Assembly: GCA_034668825.1 (NCBI GenBank) | Contig: JAXDOR010000232.1 | Location: 4,227 to 68,226, forward strand | DNA: 64,000 bases | DNA from: CANKHA01 sp034668825 | Lineage (GTDB): Bacteria > Pseudomonadota > Alphaproteobacteria > Rhizobiales > Xanthobacteraceae | Direction: 5' to 3' | Shown here: one piece after another, positions 8,814 through 17,916 of the stretch | How the letters are laid out: every line of letters begins with the position of its first letter | Numbering within the stretch: the first letter of the stretch is position 1 | The notes under the pieces: model-generated | What the model was told of the DNA's origin: nothing | What the model saw: the letters and a program-made list of their open reading frames with translations, nothing else | Database searches by the model: none | Translations under genes and position numbers: made by a program

Positions 8814-10139
8814 TTAGTTTTCGGTTTCCACGCTAGCTAGGATTTGCTCCAGGCGCTGATAACCTTCCGGTAATCCGGTAGCCTCTTCCTTGCCTTGCGC
8901 CAAAAACTCTTCAAGGGGACGGTGCAGCCGGATCGCCTCGTCGACCTCGGCGCTGGAGCCAGGCCGGTAGGCGCCGAGCCGGATCAATTCCTCCATATCC
9001 GCGTAGGTCGCCATGACCTGGCGCGCCCGGTTGATGACCGGCAGATAGACCGGATCGGCGGCCCGCGGCATGGTCCGCGATACCGATTTCAGCACGTTGA
9101 TGGCCGGGTAACGGCCGCGCTCGGCGATGGAGCGCTCCATGACGATGTGACCGTCCAATATGCCCCTAACGGCGTCGGCCACCGGCTCGTTGAGGTCGCC
9201 GCCGTCGACCAGGACGCTGAACAGGCCGGTAATGGTGCCGGCTTGGGTTCCCGGCCCTGCCCTTTCAAGCAACCGCGGCAATTCGGTAAAGACCGTCGGC
9301 GTATAGCCCTTGGCGGTGGGTGGTTCACCGGCCGACAAGCCTATTTCGCGTTGCGCCATGGCAAAGCGGGTAACGGAGTCCATCAGCACCAGCACGTCCT
9401 TGGCCTCGTCGCGGAAATACTCGGCAATGGCGAGCGTGAGATAAGCCGCTTGGCGGCGCATCAACGCCGGCTCGTCCGAGGTTGAGACGACGACGACCGA
9501 GCGGGCGAGGCCGGTGGGACCGAGATCGTCTTGGAGGAATTCCTGGACCTCACGGCCGCGTTCGCCGACCAGGCCAATGACCGACACGTCGGCGGCGACA
9601 TTGCGCGCCAGCATCGACAGCAGCACCGATTTGCCGACGCCGGAACCGGAGAAAATACCCAGGCGCTGACCGCGGCAGCAGGTGATGAAGGTATTGAGTA
9701 CCCGTACGCCGAGATCGAGCGGTGGCCCTACCCGCTGGCGCGCATGCGCCGGCGGCGGCGAGTTGCGGAACGGATAAGGCGAAGGTCCGAGCGGCAGCGG
9801 CCCCTTGCCATCAATCGGATCGCCCATGGCGTTGACCACGCGGCCGAGCCAGCCATCGGAGGGCCGCACCGAGCCGGCGACCGATGTCACGATGGCGCGG
9901 CAGCCGCGACGCACACCTTCCAATGCCGCAAATGGCATGAGCAATGCATTGGCGCCGGAGAAGCCGACGACCTCGCAGGGTATGAGCCTACCGGTGCCGG
10001 CTTCGATCACCACCCGCGCGCCGACCGACATCGCGTGGATCGGCCCTGCGGCTTCGACCATCAAGCCGCGCACGCCAACCACGCGACCGTAGATCTCGAC
10101 TCCGTCGAGTTCAATGATCTGCTCAGCTAGCGCTTTCAT
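8814..10139 (-). CDS. fliI: Flagellum-specific ATPase FliI
   Basis: A 441-residue ATPase that energises flagellar protein export and resembles the F1 beta subunit. Walker A is GSGVGKS at residues 165-171. Walker B is in KDVLVLMDSVTRFAMAQREIGLSAGEPP, which also contains the family signature. Length and domain order (N-terminal beta barrel, RecA core, C-terminal helical part) are complete. It precedes fliJ on the minus strand. The divergent neighbour is ctrA, and the shared 375-bp interval carries possible CtrA boxes. Confidence 0.97.
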   Translation of the reverse strand: MKALAEQIIELDGVEIYGRVVGVRGLMVEAAGPIHAMSVGARVVIEAGTGRLIPCEVVGFSGANALLMPFAALEGVRRGCRAIVTSVAGSVRPSDGWLGRVVNAMGDPIDGKGPLPLGPSPYPFRNSPPPAHARQRVGPPLDLGVRVLNTFITCCRGQRLGIFSGSGVGKSVLLSMLARNVAADVSVIGLVGERGREVQEFLQDDLGPTGLARSVVVVSTSDEPALMRRQAAYLTLAIAEYFRDEAKDVLVLMDSVTRFAMAQREIGLSAGEPPTAKGYTPTVFTELPRLLERAGPGTQAGTITGLFSVLVDGGDLNEPVADAVRGILDGHIVMERSIAERGRYPAINVLKSVSRTMPRAADPVYLPVINRARQVMATYADMEELIRLGAYRPGSSAEVDEAIRLHRPLEEFLAQGKEEATGLPEGYQRLEQILASVETEN

Positions 10140-10514
10140 CGCAAAAAGTCCCTACGGGTTAAGACACGGTAGGACCTGTTAACTCCGTGTTTACCCGCGT
10201 CGTTAATCATTAGGTCACTGTCCTTTGGGTCTTGGGGCCGTTGCCGCAACTCCCAACAAAGGGGCGAATCTTAAGAGTCGCTTGAACGCCGCTCTTAAAC
10301 CGAAACATGAACGAACACGTGACGAAAAAACCGCTCTCCGGCAACATCTTACGCAGATTCGGGAGAATTTGCCCAGGGGATGCTTGCAAACGGGAATCAG
10401 GTTTTGTTAATCATGTTCCGTTAGTGTTTCGAATCAGTTTGCCTGAAGGCGTTTTGATGGCCGCCGCTGAGGCGTGCCGACCTTAAGCCCAATGTGGCGA
10501 GGAAGGGGATTGGC
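10140..10514. promoter_or_regulatory. fliI-ctrA divergent regulatory region rich in GANTC sites
   Basis: This gene-free 375 bp separates fliI and ctrA. It contains five GANTC sites: 10,266 (GAATC), 10,275 (GAGTC), 10,356 (GATTC), 10,394 (GAATC) and 10,431 (GAATC), all within 170 bp on the ctrA side. GANTC is the CcrM methylation target that times ctrA transcription in Caulobacter and relatives. On the fliI side TTAA-CTCCGTG-TTTA (10,179-10,193) is one base away from the CtrA box TTAA-N7-TTAA. Site counts are read directly; the regulatory roles are inferred. Confidence 0.6.
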
Positions 10515-11216
10515 ATGCGCGTCTTGCTAATTGAAGACGATGGCGCGACCGCGCAATCGATCGAGTTGATGCTCAAGTCCGAAAGCTTCAACGTCTATAC
10601 GACTGACCTCGGTGAAGAGGGCGTCGACCTCGGCAAGCTCTACGATTACGACATCATCCTGCTCGACCTGAACCTGCCGGATATGTCCGGCTTCGAGGTT
10701 CTCCGGTCGCTCCGCGTCTCCAAGGTGAAGACGCCGATCCTGATCCTCTCCGGCCTCGCCGGCACGGAGGACAAGGTCAAGGGTCTCGGCTTCGGCGCCG
10801 ACGACTACATGACCAAACCATTCCACAAGGACGAATTGGTGGCGCGCATCCACGCCATCGTGCGCCGCTCTAAAGGCCACGCGCAGTCGGTCATCAACAC
10901 CGGCGATCTCGTGGTCAACCTCGACACCAAGACCGTCGAAGTGAGCAACGCGCGGGTGCACCTGACCGGCAAGGAGTACCAGATGCTGGAGCTCCTAAGC
11001 CTGCGCAAGGGCACGACGCTGACCAAGGAAATGTTCCTCAATCATCTCTACGGCGGCATGGACGAGCCGGAGCTGAAGATCATCGACGTCTTCATCTGCA
11101 AGCTGCGCAAAAAGCTCGCGAATGCCTCCAGCGGCAAGAACTACATCGAGACGGTGTGGGGCCGCGGCTATGTGCTGCGCGAGCCGCATGAGGACGAGGT
11201 GAAGATTCCCGCCTGA
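10515..11216 (+). CDS. ctrA: Cell-cycle response regulator CtrA
   Basis: A 233-residue OmpR-type response regulator, the length of CtrA. The receiver domain has the acidic pocket in MRVLLIEDD, the phosphoacceptor Asp51 (LLDLNLPDM) and Lys in MTKPF. The winged-helix DNA-binding domain (GKEYQMLELLSLRKGTTLTK, VDVFICKLRKKL) is almost identical to CtrA of other alphaproteobacteria. The ATG at 10,515 follows AGGAAGGGG; an earlier GTG at 10,494 is not conserved in the family. CtrA controls flagellar, chemotaxis and envelope genes, which fits flhA, fliI, che genes, chpT and eipA around it. chpT, its phosphate donor, lies at 17.2 kb. Confidence 0.97.
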   Translation: MRVLLIEDDGATAQSIELMLKSESFNVYTTDLGEEGVDLGKLYDYDIILLDLNLPDMSGFEVLRSLRVSKVKTPILILSGLAGTEDKVKGLGFGADDYMTKPFHKDELVARIHAIVRRSKGHAQSVINTGDLVVNLDTKTVEVSNARVHLTGKEYQMLELLSLRKGTTLTKEMFLNHLYGGMDEPELKIIDVFICKLRKKLANASSGKNYIETVWGRGYVLREPHEDEVKIPA

Positions 11217-11252
11217 CGGATTTACCTAGAGCCTAAGGGCTCCTCTAACTTT

Positions 11253-11284
11253 AACCCCGGCCGAAAGGCCGGGGTTTTATTTTG
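11253..11284 (+). terminator. Rho-independent terminator after ctrA
   Basis: AACCCCGGCC, loop GAAA, GGCCGGGGTT (11,253-11,276), then TTATTTT. It separates ctrA from the convergent cheR. Confidence 0.9.
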
Positions 11285-11289
11285 GGAGG

Positions 11290-12165
11290 TTACCGCGCGG
11301 CGCCGGCCGCGACCGCGCGCGGCACCGGCTTGGCCGCCAGCTCCTTGGCCAGTTCCGGATTTGGCCCATAGAGCGCGCGGTGATCACCGAGCGGTTTGAA
11401 GCTATTGGTCAGCCCGATCACCGTCTCCGCCGCGCCCATCACCAGGTAACCGTCCGGCTCGACGATACGCGCAATACGCTCGAGCACCTCGATCTTGGTT
11501 TTCTGCTCGAAGTAGATCAGCACGTTGCGGCAGAACACGATGTCGAAGTGGCCAAGCGGGGCATAATCCTGGAGCAGATTGAAAGGACGGTAGTGCACCA
11601 TGGCCCGAATTTCCGGCGCCAGCTGCCACATCTCGCCGACTTGGGTAAAATATTTGACCAACATTTGGATCGGCAGCCCGCGCTGCACCTCAAACTGGCT
11701 GTAGATACCGGCCTTCGCCTTCTCCAGCACGTCGAGCGATAAATCAGTGGCAAGGATCTCGACGCGCCAGCCGGCGAGCTTGGCACCCATTTCCTTAAGG
11801 CTGATGGCGAGGGAATATGGTTCCTGCCCGGTGGAAGCCGCCGCGCACCAGATACGAATACGCCTGTGCTCTGTCCGGGCGGCGAGAAGCGCCGGCATCA
11901 TCGTATTGCGGAAATGCTCGAAAGGAATTTTGTCGCGGAAGAAGAGCGACTCGTTGGTCGCCATTGCTTCCACCACTTCGACGATAAGCGGTTCGGCGGC
12001 GGGCTGTCGCATCTTTTGGATAAGTTCGCCAAGACCAGACACGCCCACTCTGCGTGCGATAGGCAGCAGCCTGCTCTCAACCAGATAGCGCTTGTCTCCC
12101 GCCAGTAAGAGACCGGAGCGGTCCTTCAGCAATTGGCGCAAATAATCGTAATCGGATGGGGTCAC
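11290..12165 (-). CDS. cheR: Chemotaxis protein methyltransferase CheR
   Basis: A 291-residue SAM-dependent methyltransferase that methylates glutamates of chemoreceptors. The N-terminal helical domain (YDYLRQLLKDRSGLLLAGDK) is followed by the catalytic domain with the SAM motif IRIWCAAASTGQEPYSLAI, the conserved NESLFFRD, and HFDIVFCRNVLIYF. The GTG at 12,165 was chosen because it overlaps the cheB stop as GTGA; a TTG at 12,180 would add five residues. It is the last gene of the cheA-W-Y-B-R operon. Confidence 0.95.
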   Translation of the reverse strand: MTPSDYDYLRQLLKDRSGLLLAGDKRYLVESRLLPIARRVGVSGLGELIQKMRQPAAEPLIVEVVEAMATNESLFFRDKIPFEHFRNTMMPALLAARTEHRRIRIWCAAASTGQEPYSLAISLKEMGAKLAGWRVEILATDLSLDVLEKAKAGIYSQFEVQRGLPIQMLVKYFTQVGEMWQLAPEIRAMVHYRPFNLLQDYAPLGHFDIVFCRNVLIYFEQKTKIEVLERIARIVEPDGYLVMGAAETVIGLTNSFKPLGDHRALYGPNPELAKELAAKPVPRAVAAGAAR

Positions 12166-13349
12166 TGCCGGTCTCCCCAAAACAAACGCACGACTTTCGC
12201 GGCAATTCGATCAAGCGGAAGCACAGCGGAGCAAAGGCCGGCATGCGCGACCGAACCAGGCATGCCCCAAACAACGCTGGTGGCCTCATCCTGCGCCATC
12301 ACGCTGCCGCCGGCGGCGACGACAGCGGCGGCACCCTGGGTGCCGTCGGACCCCATTCCGGTAAGTACCAGCGCCAAATTCCAGGCTCCCCAGACCTTGG
12401 CGGCGGAGGAGAACAGCGGATCAACGGCCGGTCTGCAGAAATTGATTGGGGCGCTATCGCTGATGTCAGCCACAGCGATGCCGTTGCGGCGCGCGACCTG
12501 CATATGCTTGCCGCCGGGCGCGACATAGATGGTGCCTGCAACGAAGGGTTCCCCGTCCTCGGCTTCATGAGCGGGGCGACCGCTCACGCGCGCGATGTGC
12601 TCGGCCAAAATGGTGGTGAAGGTCGGCGGCATGTGCTGCGTGATCAGCACCGGAGTTCGATCGAGCACGCCATTGAGCCCGCCAATAAGAGTGCCCAGCG
12701 CCTGCGGACCTCCCGTCGATGAGCCGATTAGCAATACACGCGGCGGTGAAAGCGGGAAGGGACGCAACTTGATCTCTGTTAACGGACGCAGCGCATGCGG
12801 AACGCTATGCGCCGCGGTATTCGCCCCGTCGGCCTGAAGCGACGGCGCCGGAATAACCGGCGGGCCAAGAGCGGGAATGCCGAGATTGCGCTGCCGCCGC
12901 CGCCAGCCCAGTTGGCGAATTTTCTCCACCAAGTCGCGCTGGAACGTGGCTGATGCGGCGACTTCGTGCTGGCTTTCCGGCTTCGGAATGTAATCGGCGG
13001 CGCCGAGCGAAAGCGCCTTGAGCGTCACCTCGGCGTTGCGCCGCGTGAGCGTGGACACCATGATGACGACGAGATTCCGCTTTTTCCGCAGCAGTAGCGG
13101 CAACGCGGAGATTCCGTCGAGAATGGGCATTTCGACGTCGAGAAGGACGACTTCGGGATCGGTCTGTTCCAGCCGCTCAAGCGCTTCCTGCCCGGTGCGC
13201 AAAGAGGCGACGATCTTTAAATCCGGTTCCGCGTCGATCCAACGCGAAACCAGGCCGCGGACGACGACGGCGTCGTCGACGACCATGACGCGGATCGGCT
13301 CCTGGCTCACAACGGAAAGGGGCGGCGTGGCAGTGGCGACAACACTCAT
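12162..13349 (-). CDS. cheB: Chemotaxis protein-glutamate methylesterase CheB
   Basis: A 395-residue two-domain protein. The N-terminal receiver has the phosphoacceptor Asp71 (VVLLDVEMPILDG). After a Pro-rich linker comes the methylesterase domain with catalytic Ser in LLIGSSTGGPQAL, His in LITQHMPPTFT and Asp in TGMGSDGTQGA. It removes methyl groups added by CheR. The operon context, 4-bp overlap with cheR and full length make the assignment safe. Confidence 0.97.
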   Translation of the reverse strand: MSVVATATPPLSVVSQEPIRVMVVDDAVVVRGLVSRWIDAEPDLKIVASLRTGQEALERLEQTDPEVVLLDVEMPILDGISALPLLLRKKRNLVVIMVSTLTRRNAEVTLKALSLGAADYIPKPESQHEVAASATFQRDLVEKIRQLGWRRRQRNLGIPALGPPVIPAPSLQADGANTAAHSVPHALRPLTEIKLRPFPLSPPRVLLIGSSTGGPQALGTLIGGLNGVLDRTPVLITQHMPPTFTTILAEHIARVSGRPAHEAEDGEPFVAGTIYVAPGGKHMQVARRNGIAVADISDSAPINFCRPAVDPLFSSAAKVWGAWNLALVLTGMGSDGTQGAAAVVAAGGSVMAQDEATSVVWGMPGSVAHAGLCSAVLPLDRIAAKVVRLFWGDRQ

Positions 13350-13403
13350 CGGGCGCGGTACTCGGGTTACGCGGGGAAACCGGAAGAACGACGGACGCGC
13401 CGA

Positions 13404-13769
13404 TCAGAGTAGACCGACCTCTTGGAACTTGGCTTCGACGATCTCCTTATCGAAGGGCTTCATGATGTATTCGTTGGCTCCGGCGTGAAGCGCCCGCGCG
13501 ATATGAGCGACATCGTTTTCGGTGGTGCAGAACACCACTTTCGGACTATCGCCGCCCGGCAGCCGCCGCAGTTCCCGCAGGAATTCATAGCCGTCCATTT
13601 TCGGCATGTTCCAGTCGAGCAGCACCGCTTCCGGCAGTTGCTTGCGGCAAGCATCGAGTGCCTGTTGCCCATCCTCGGCCTCGAGGATTTGAAATTCGAG
13701 ACCCTCAAGAATCCGTCGGGCTACCTTGCGGATGACGCTCGAGTCGTCGACGACCAAGCAGGTTTTCAT
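13404..13769 (-). CDS. cheY: Single-domain response regulator, CheY type
   Basis: A 121-residue receiver-only protein. The acidic pair is in CLVVDDSSV, the phosphoacceptor is Asp52 (VLLDWNMPKMDGYEF), and CTTEND and YIMKPFDK supply the conserved Thr and Lys. The ATG at 13,769 is preferred over the GTG one codon upstream. Between cheW and cheB it should carry the signal from CheA to the motor or act as a phosphate sink; these alternatives cannot be separated from sequence alone. Confidence 0.9.
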   Translation of the reverse strand: MKTCLVVDDSSVIRKVARRILEGLEFQILEAEDGQQALDACRKQLPEAVLLDWNMPKMDGYEFLRELRRLPGGDSPKVVFCTTENDVAHIARALHAGANEYIMKPFDKEIVEAKFQEVGLL

Positions 13770-13829
13770 CACAGCCTCACTTCACTCAAAACTGCGGGAT
13801 GAGCCCGCACTCTGACTTCATTCGCTTCA

Positions 13830-14300
13830 CTACGCCGCCCTGACTTCGGAGCCGACGTGAAGCACGCGGTCGACGTCCAAGAGAACAAGAAGCTGCGCTT
13901 CGAGCCGGTATACGCCAGCCGAAACCAGCGCCAGGCGCGCGTCGAGATTGACTGGGTTTACTTCCAGGCCGCTGTCTGGAAGCTGCATCACCTCGCCGAT
14001 ATCGTCGATCAGAAGGCCGTATGACTCCCCCCGGTATTCGATGCCGATCGCGAGCGATTGGCCTTCCTCCTCGCGCTTCGGCACGCCGAGGCGGCAGCGC
14101 ATGTCGATGACCGTCACGATACGGCCGCGCAGGTTAAGGATGCCCGCGATCTCGGGAGAGGACAGCGGAACGCGCGTCAACCGGTCTGGCATGAAGACGT
14201 CCTGCACGCGCGAGATTGGCAGCCCAAATAGCTGCGAGCCGATCATCGCCGTGACGTATTCCGTTATGCTTCCGTTGCCGCTATCGGTGCTCGTGCTCAT
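13830..14300 (-). CDS. cheW: Chemotaxis coupling protein CheW
   Basis: A 156-residue single CheW domain that bridges chemoreceptors and CheA. It shows the family features ITEYVTAMIGSQLFGLPIS at the start, IAGILNLRGRIVTVIDMR in the middle, and a C-terminal LLVLLDVDRVL. Its stop lies close to cheY and its start is 8 bp after the cheA stop, so it belongs to the same operon. Confidence 0.95.
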   Translation of the reverse strand: MSTSTDSGNGSITEYVTAMIGSQLFGLPISRVQDVFMPDRLTRVPLSSPEIAGILNLRGRIVTVIDMRCRLGVPKREEEGQSLAIGIEYRGESYGLLIDDIGEVMQLPDSGLEVNPVNLDARLALVSAGVYRLEAQLLVLLDVDRVLHVGSEVRAA

Positions 14301-14308
14301 GGCTTTCC

Positions 14309-16975
14309 CTAGGCCGCCTGATTGATGTCGGCGGCCTGATCCTTGAGCGCCGCAATGAGACCTTCCCGGTCAAACTTGGCCACATAGTCATAGAATCCGA
14401 CCTGCCGTCCGCGCTCGACCGCTTCTGGAGAAATGACCGACGACAAGGCGATGACCGGCACGTCCGCCATTCGCGGATCGCCGCGCACCTCTTGCGCGAG
14501 ATCGAAGCCGTTCATGCCCGGCATCTCGATGTCTGTGAGAATGACGTCGAACCGGCGGCCGTGTTTTATCAAAGCCAAGGCATCTTCCCCGCCCGCGGCG
14601 GTGGCAACATCGTAGCCGGCGGCCTTGAGTACCGGAGCAAGCATGTTGCGGAAGAATGCGGAGTCATCGACCAACAAAACCGAACGCAACACCGGTGCAG
14701 CATCAGTTTGCTTCCGGCGGAACCAGTTTTCGAAGGCGAGCGGCAGGAAATGCCCAATGTCAATGATCTCGGTCGCCTGACCCTTGATGATCGCGGAGCC
14801 GAGCACACCTGAACGGTCGCTGCCGACCTGGATGTCGAGCTTGTCGTCGACAATGTCGAGGATTTCGTCGACGACCAAGCCCATCGACCGCTCCTGGTCG
14901 GTGAACACCAGCAGCGACTGTATACCTTGCGTCTTCACCCGCACATCGTCACTGACGGGCACGAGCGGCATCAAGTGGCCACGATATTGCACGAGGTGGC
15001 GCCCGTTGGAGATTTCGATCCTCGACGCATCCACTTCCTCAAGCCGCGTGACCAGCGACAAGGGCACGGCCTTAGGCTGCAGCGAACCGGCGCGGAATAT
15101 CAGCATCGAGGTGGTCTGCTCGGTAGCATCGGCGCGCTGACCTTCTGCGCTCTCCTCGTGCCGTTCCTGCGATCTCAGGGACGTTCCGATTGCCTGGGCG
15201 ATACCGTTCGGATCGATAATGAGGATGACCGAGCCGTCGCCGAGGATGGTGTTGCCGGAGAACATGTTGATGTGCCGCAGCATGGTCGACATCGGCTTCA
15301 CCACGATTTCTTCCGTGTGGAAGACGCCGTCGACGACGATACCGAAGGTCTCGCTCCCGACCTGGGTCACCACGATGAACCCATCGCCGGCTTCGCCTCC
15401 AGCCTTCCGCTCAACCCCCAGCAGCTTGCTGAGGTGAACCAGTGGCAGCAGCTTGTTGCGCAACCGCAGCACGGCCGCGTCCTTGATGTGCTCGATGCGA
15501 TGATCCGAATTGCTCCGGGCGCGAACCAACTCAACCACCGAAAGCTGCGGGATGGCAAAGCGGTCGCCGCTAGATTCCACAATCAAGGCCGAGACGATGG
15601 CAAGCGTCAGCGGAATCTTGATGGTGAAGCTGGAGCCTTTGCCAAAAACCGACTTCACGTCGATCGTCCCGCCGATCTGGTCGATGTTGTTGCGCACCAC
15701 GTCCATGCCGACCCCGCGGCCGGACACGCTTGTGACCTGCGCGGCGGTCGAAAATCCGGGCGAGAAGATAAACTTGTGAATCTGCACCTCGGACATCTTT
15801 TCGATTTCGATTTCCGAGACGAGACCGTTGGCGACAGCTTTTGCCTTGATTTTTTCGGTGTTGAGCCCGCGTCCATCATCGGAAATCTGAATCACGATGT
15901 AGCCGCCCTCGTGATAGGCGGACAGCCGGATGGTCCCCTTTTCCGGCTTATTGGCAGCGCGGCGCTCGCTTGGAAGTTCCAGGCCATGATCCGCCGAGTT
16001 GCGCACCATGTGGGTCAGCGGGTCCTTGATCAGATCCAGCACTTGACGGTCGAGTTCGGTCTCGGCGCCGTGCATCTCGAGATCGATCTGCTTGCTAAGC
16101 TCGGTAGCCAGATCGCGGACGACGCGCGGCAGCTTCTGCCAGGCATTTCCCACCGGCTGCATCCGCGTCTTCATCACGCCTTCCTGCAACTCGGCGGTCA
16201 CACTTGAAAGCCGCTGCAGTGGAACTTTGAATTCGGAATCTTCGTGACGCCGTACGATTTCCAGGAGCTGGTTGCGGGTCAGCACCAGTTCGGAAACCAT
16301 GGTCATCAGCTTTTCGAGCGTGTCCACATTGACGCGGATCGACTGGTTGGCGATCTTGCCTTCGGAGCCTTCATCCTCCGCTCTGGTCTTGGCGGCGGCG
16401 CTATCGGCTTTTGCATCCTGCGACTTAGCCGCCGGCGCGGAAGGTTTGGTTTCCGTAGTCGCGGCTGATGGACCAGGAGTCTCGCGAAATGCGCGCTCAA
16501 GCTCGTCGAGTGAAACTTCGCCGGGGCGCAATGGCCGTTCCAGCTTCTGATCAACCAACGCGCCTGCGCTTTTAGAATTGGATATCGAAGCGGGCGCGGC
16601 CGTTCGTTCCACCATGCGCTGAAGATCACCGATGAGATCGTGATCCGTTCCCGCTGACTCTTTCTGATTCTGCTCGAGCGTATCGAGCAATTCCTTGATG
16701 CGGTCGATGGTAGCGAGGATGAGTGTTACCGCTTCGCCGGTAACGGGCATCCCATCGCGGAATTTTCCCATCAGCGTCTCCGCGGCGTGCGCGAGCGCTT
16801 CGAGACGAGGCAGGCCGAGGAAACCGCACGTGCCTTTGATCGTGTGCACGAGACGAAAGATATTGGCGAGAATGCTGGCGTTGTTTGGCTCCTGTTCGAA
16901 GCGAACAAGTTCCACATCGACCACATCGAGACTCTCGTTGGTCTCGGTCAAAAACTCACGCAACAAATCATCCAT
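14309..16975 (-). CDS. cheA: Chemotaxis histidine kinase CheA with C-terminal receiver domain
   Basis: An 888-residue hybrid CheA. The HPt domain has phosphoacceptor His44 (RLVHTIKGTCGFLG). A Pro/Ala-rich linker, the dimerisation helices (LEKLMTMVSELVLTRNQLLE) and the ATPase domain (HMVRNSADHGLE, ISDDGRGLN, SVSGRGVGMDVVRNNI) follow. Two CheW-like regulatory segments come next, the second around LLVFTDQERSMGLVVDEI. At the end is a receiver domain (SVLLVDDSAFFRNML, FDVILTDIEMPGMNGFDLA). The receiver makes it a CheA-CheY fusion. The ATG at 16,975 was taken because family members start MDDLLREFL; a frame start at 17,008 adds unconserved residues. First gene of the che operon. Confidence 0.96.
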   Translation of the reverse strand: MDDLLREFLTETNESLDVVDVELVRFEQEPNNASILANIFRLVHTIKGTCGFLGLPRLEALAHAAETLMGKFRDGMPVTGEAVTLILATIDRIKELLDTLEQNQKESAGTDHDLIGDLQRMVERTAAPASISNSKSAGALVDQKLERPLRPGEVSLDELERAFRETPGPSAATTETKPSAPAAKSQDAKADSAAAKTRAEDEGSEGKIANQSIRVNVDTLEKLMTMVSELVLTRNQLLEIVRRHEDSEFKVPLQRLSSVTAELQEGVMKTRMQPVGNAWQKLPRVVRDLATELSKQIDLEMHGAETELDRQVLDLIKDPLTHMVRNSADHGLELPSERRAANKPEKGTIRLSAYHEGGYIVIQISDDGRGLNTEKIKAKAVANGLVSEIEIEKMSEVQIHKFIFSPGFSTAAQVTSVSGRGVGMDVVRNNIDQIGGTIDVKSVFGKGSSFTIKIPLTLAIVSALIVESSGDRFAIPQLSVVELVRARSNSDHRIEHIKDAAVLRLRNKLLPLVHLSKLLGVERKAGGEAGDGFIVVTQVGSETFGIVVDGVFHTEEIVVKPMSTMLRHINMFSGNTILGDGSVILIIDPNGIAQAIGTSLRSQERHEESAEGQRADATEQTTSMLIFRAGSLQPKAVPLSLVTRLEEVDASRIEISNGRHLVQYRGHLMPLVPVSDDVRVKTQGIQSLLVFTDQERSMGLVVDEILDIVDDKLDIQVGSDRSGVLGSAIIKGQATEIIDIGHFLPLAFENWFRRKQTDAAPVLRSVLLVDDSAFFRNMLAPVLKAAGYDVATAAGGEDALALIKHGRRFDVILTDIEMPGMNGFDLAQEVRGDPRMADVPVIALSSVISPEAVERGRQVGFYDYVAKFDREGLIAALKDQAADINQAA

Positions 16976-17158
16976 GGAAAAAGGCCTTGGTCGAAGGCGC
17001 GGCCCCATAGACCGCCGCCTTTCGGGAGCGGGCTCAGTGTGTTGTGAAAGGGTTTAATTTTAGTGTGCGACGGGAAGCGGCGTTAGGAGGTAATATCTCG
17101 TTAAGATTTAACCATCCGAGGACGCAGCCGTTGAATCTCTCAAGAGCGCGGAACGCGC

Positions 17159-17806
17159 TTAGGGAGCTTCCGCGTGGGTCGCCGCGACGATCGCCTCGCC
17201 TTCGGCTACCAAGGTCATTGCGAGACCGCAGTTTCTGGCCAGCATGCCGGTATAAAAGGGTTGGATGGCGTGGGCGTCGACTGGCCCCTCGGAATTTCCC
17301 GCCAATAAGTTCGGCAAATGCTGCGGGATTCTTCCATTCAGTCCGACTGCGGTGATGCGGAAGTTCATGGCTTCGCCCTCGCCGACCGGATCAACCGTCA
17401 GGGCTCCTCCCCGGGGGATCGTCTGCCCGGCGATGACGAGCATGTTGAGTAGGAGCTTGACCCGATTCTTCGGCAATAGTGTCCGCGGCAGATTCCAGCC
17501 AAGCTTGGTTTTGTCATCCTCCAGAAAGCCCCGCGCCAAGCCTTCGGCGTCGCCAACATCGATTTGCGCCGCCGCCGACCCCGCTGCCCCAAATGCCAAC
17601 CGGCAGAATTGCAGCCGGGCCGAGGCCGTGCGGGCGCTCTTCTTGATCAGATCGAGGGCGAAGGTCTTGGTTTCTTCGTCCTTTTCCTCTTCGAGGACTT
17701 CCAGACCGTTGACGATGGCGCCCACGGGACTGATGAGGTCGTGGCACACCCGGGAACATAGAAGCGCCGCGAGGTCGAGGGCATCGATGGTGATCGGGCC
17801 GGACAT
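17159..17806 (-). CDS. chpT: Histidine phosphotransferase ChpT
   Basis: A 215-residue dimeric phosphotransferase of the CckA-ChpT-CtrA relay. Phosphoacceptor His22 sits in CSRVCHDLISPVGAI, the pseudo-histidine-kinase helix, followed by a second helix (DLIKKSARTASARLQFCRLAFG) and a degenerate Bergerat fold without ATP motifs, as in the family. It transfers phosphate to CtrA (10.5 kb), so the two CtrA-pathway genes flank the chemotaxis operon. A GTTAAgatTTAAC inverted repeat and a TTAACCAT motif lie at about 17,101-17,115, between chpT and cheA, and may be CtrA sites. Confidence 0.93.
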   Translation of the reverse strand: MSGPITIDALDLAALLCSRVCHDLISPVGAIVNGLEVLEEEKDEETKTFALDLIKKSARTASARLQFCRLAFGAAGSAAAQIDVGDAEGLARGFLEDDKTKLGWNLPRTLLPKNRVKLLLNMLVIAGQTIPRGGALTVDPVGEGEAMNFRITAVGLNGRIPQHLPNLLAGNSEGPVDAHAIQPFYTGMLARNCGLAMTLVAEGEAIVAATHAEAP

Positions 17807-17916
17807 AAGATGTCTCCGGTGGGGCGGCTAACGAAGGTGGATGGAGGTACGCAAGGGCGACTCGGATGGCCGTGCGGCTTGATACACCGCTCGCGCCGCG
17901 CCTGCCAAGGCAACGG

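Noticed and set aside
14927..16207. 426-codon open frame opposite cheA
   Set aside because: Falls wholly within conserved CheA domains; no family features in the antisense product.
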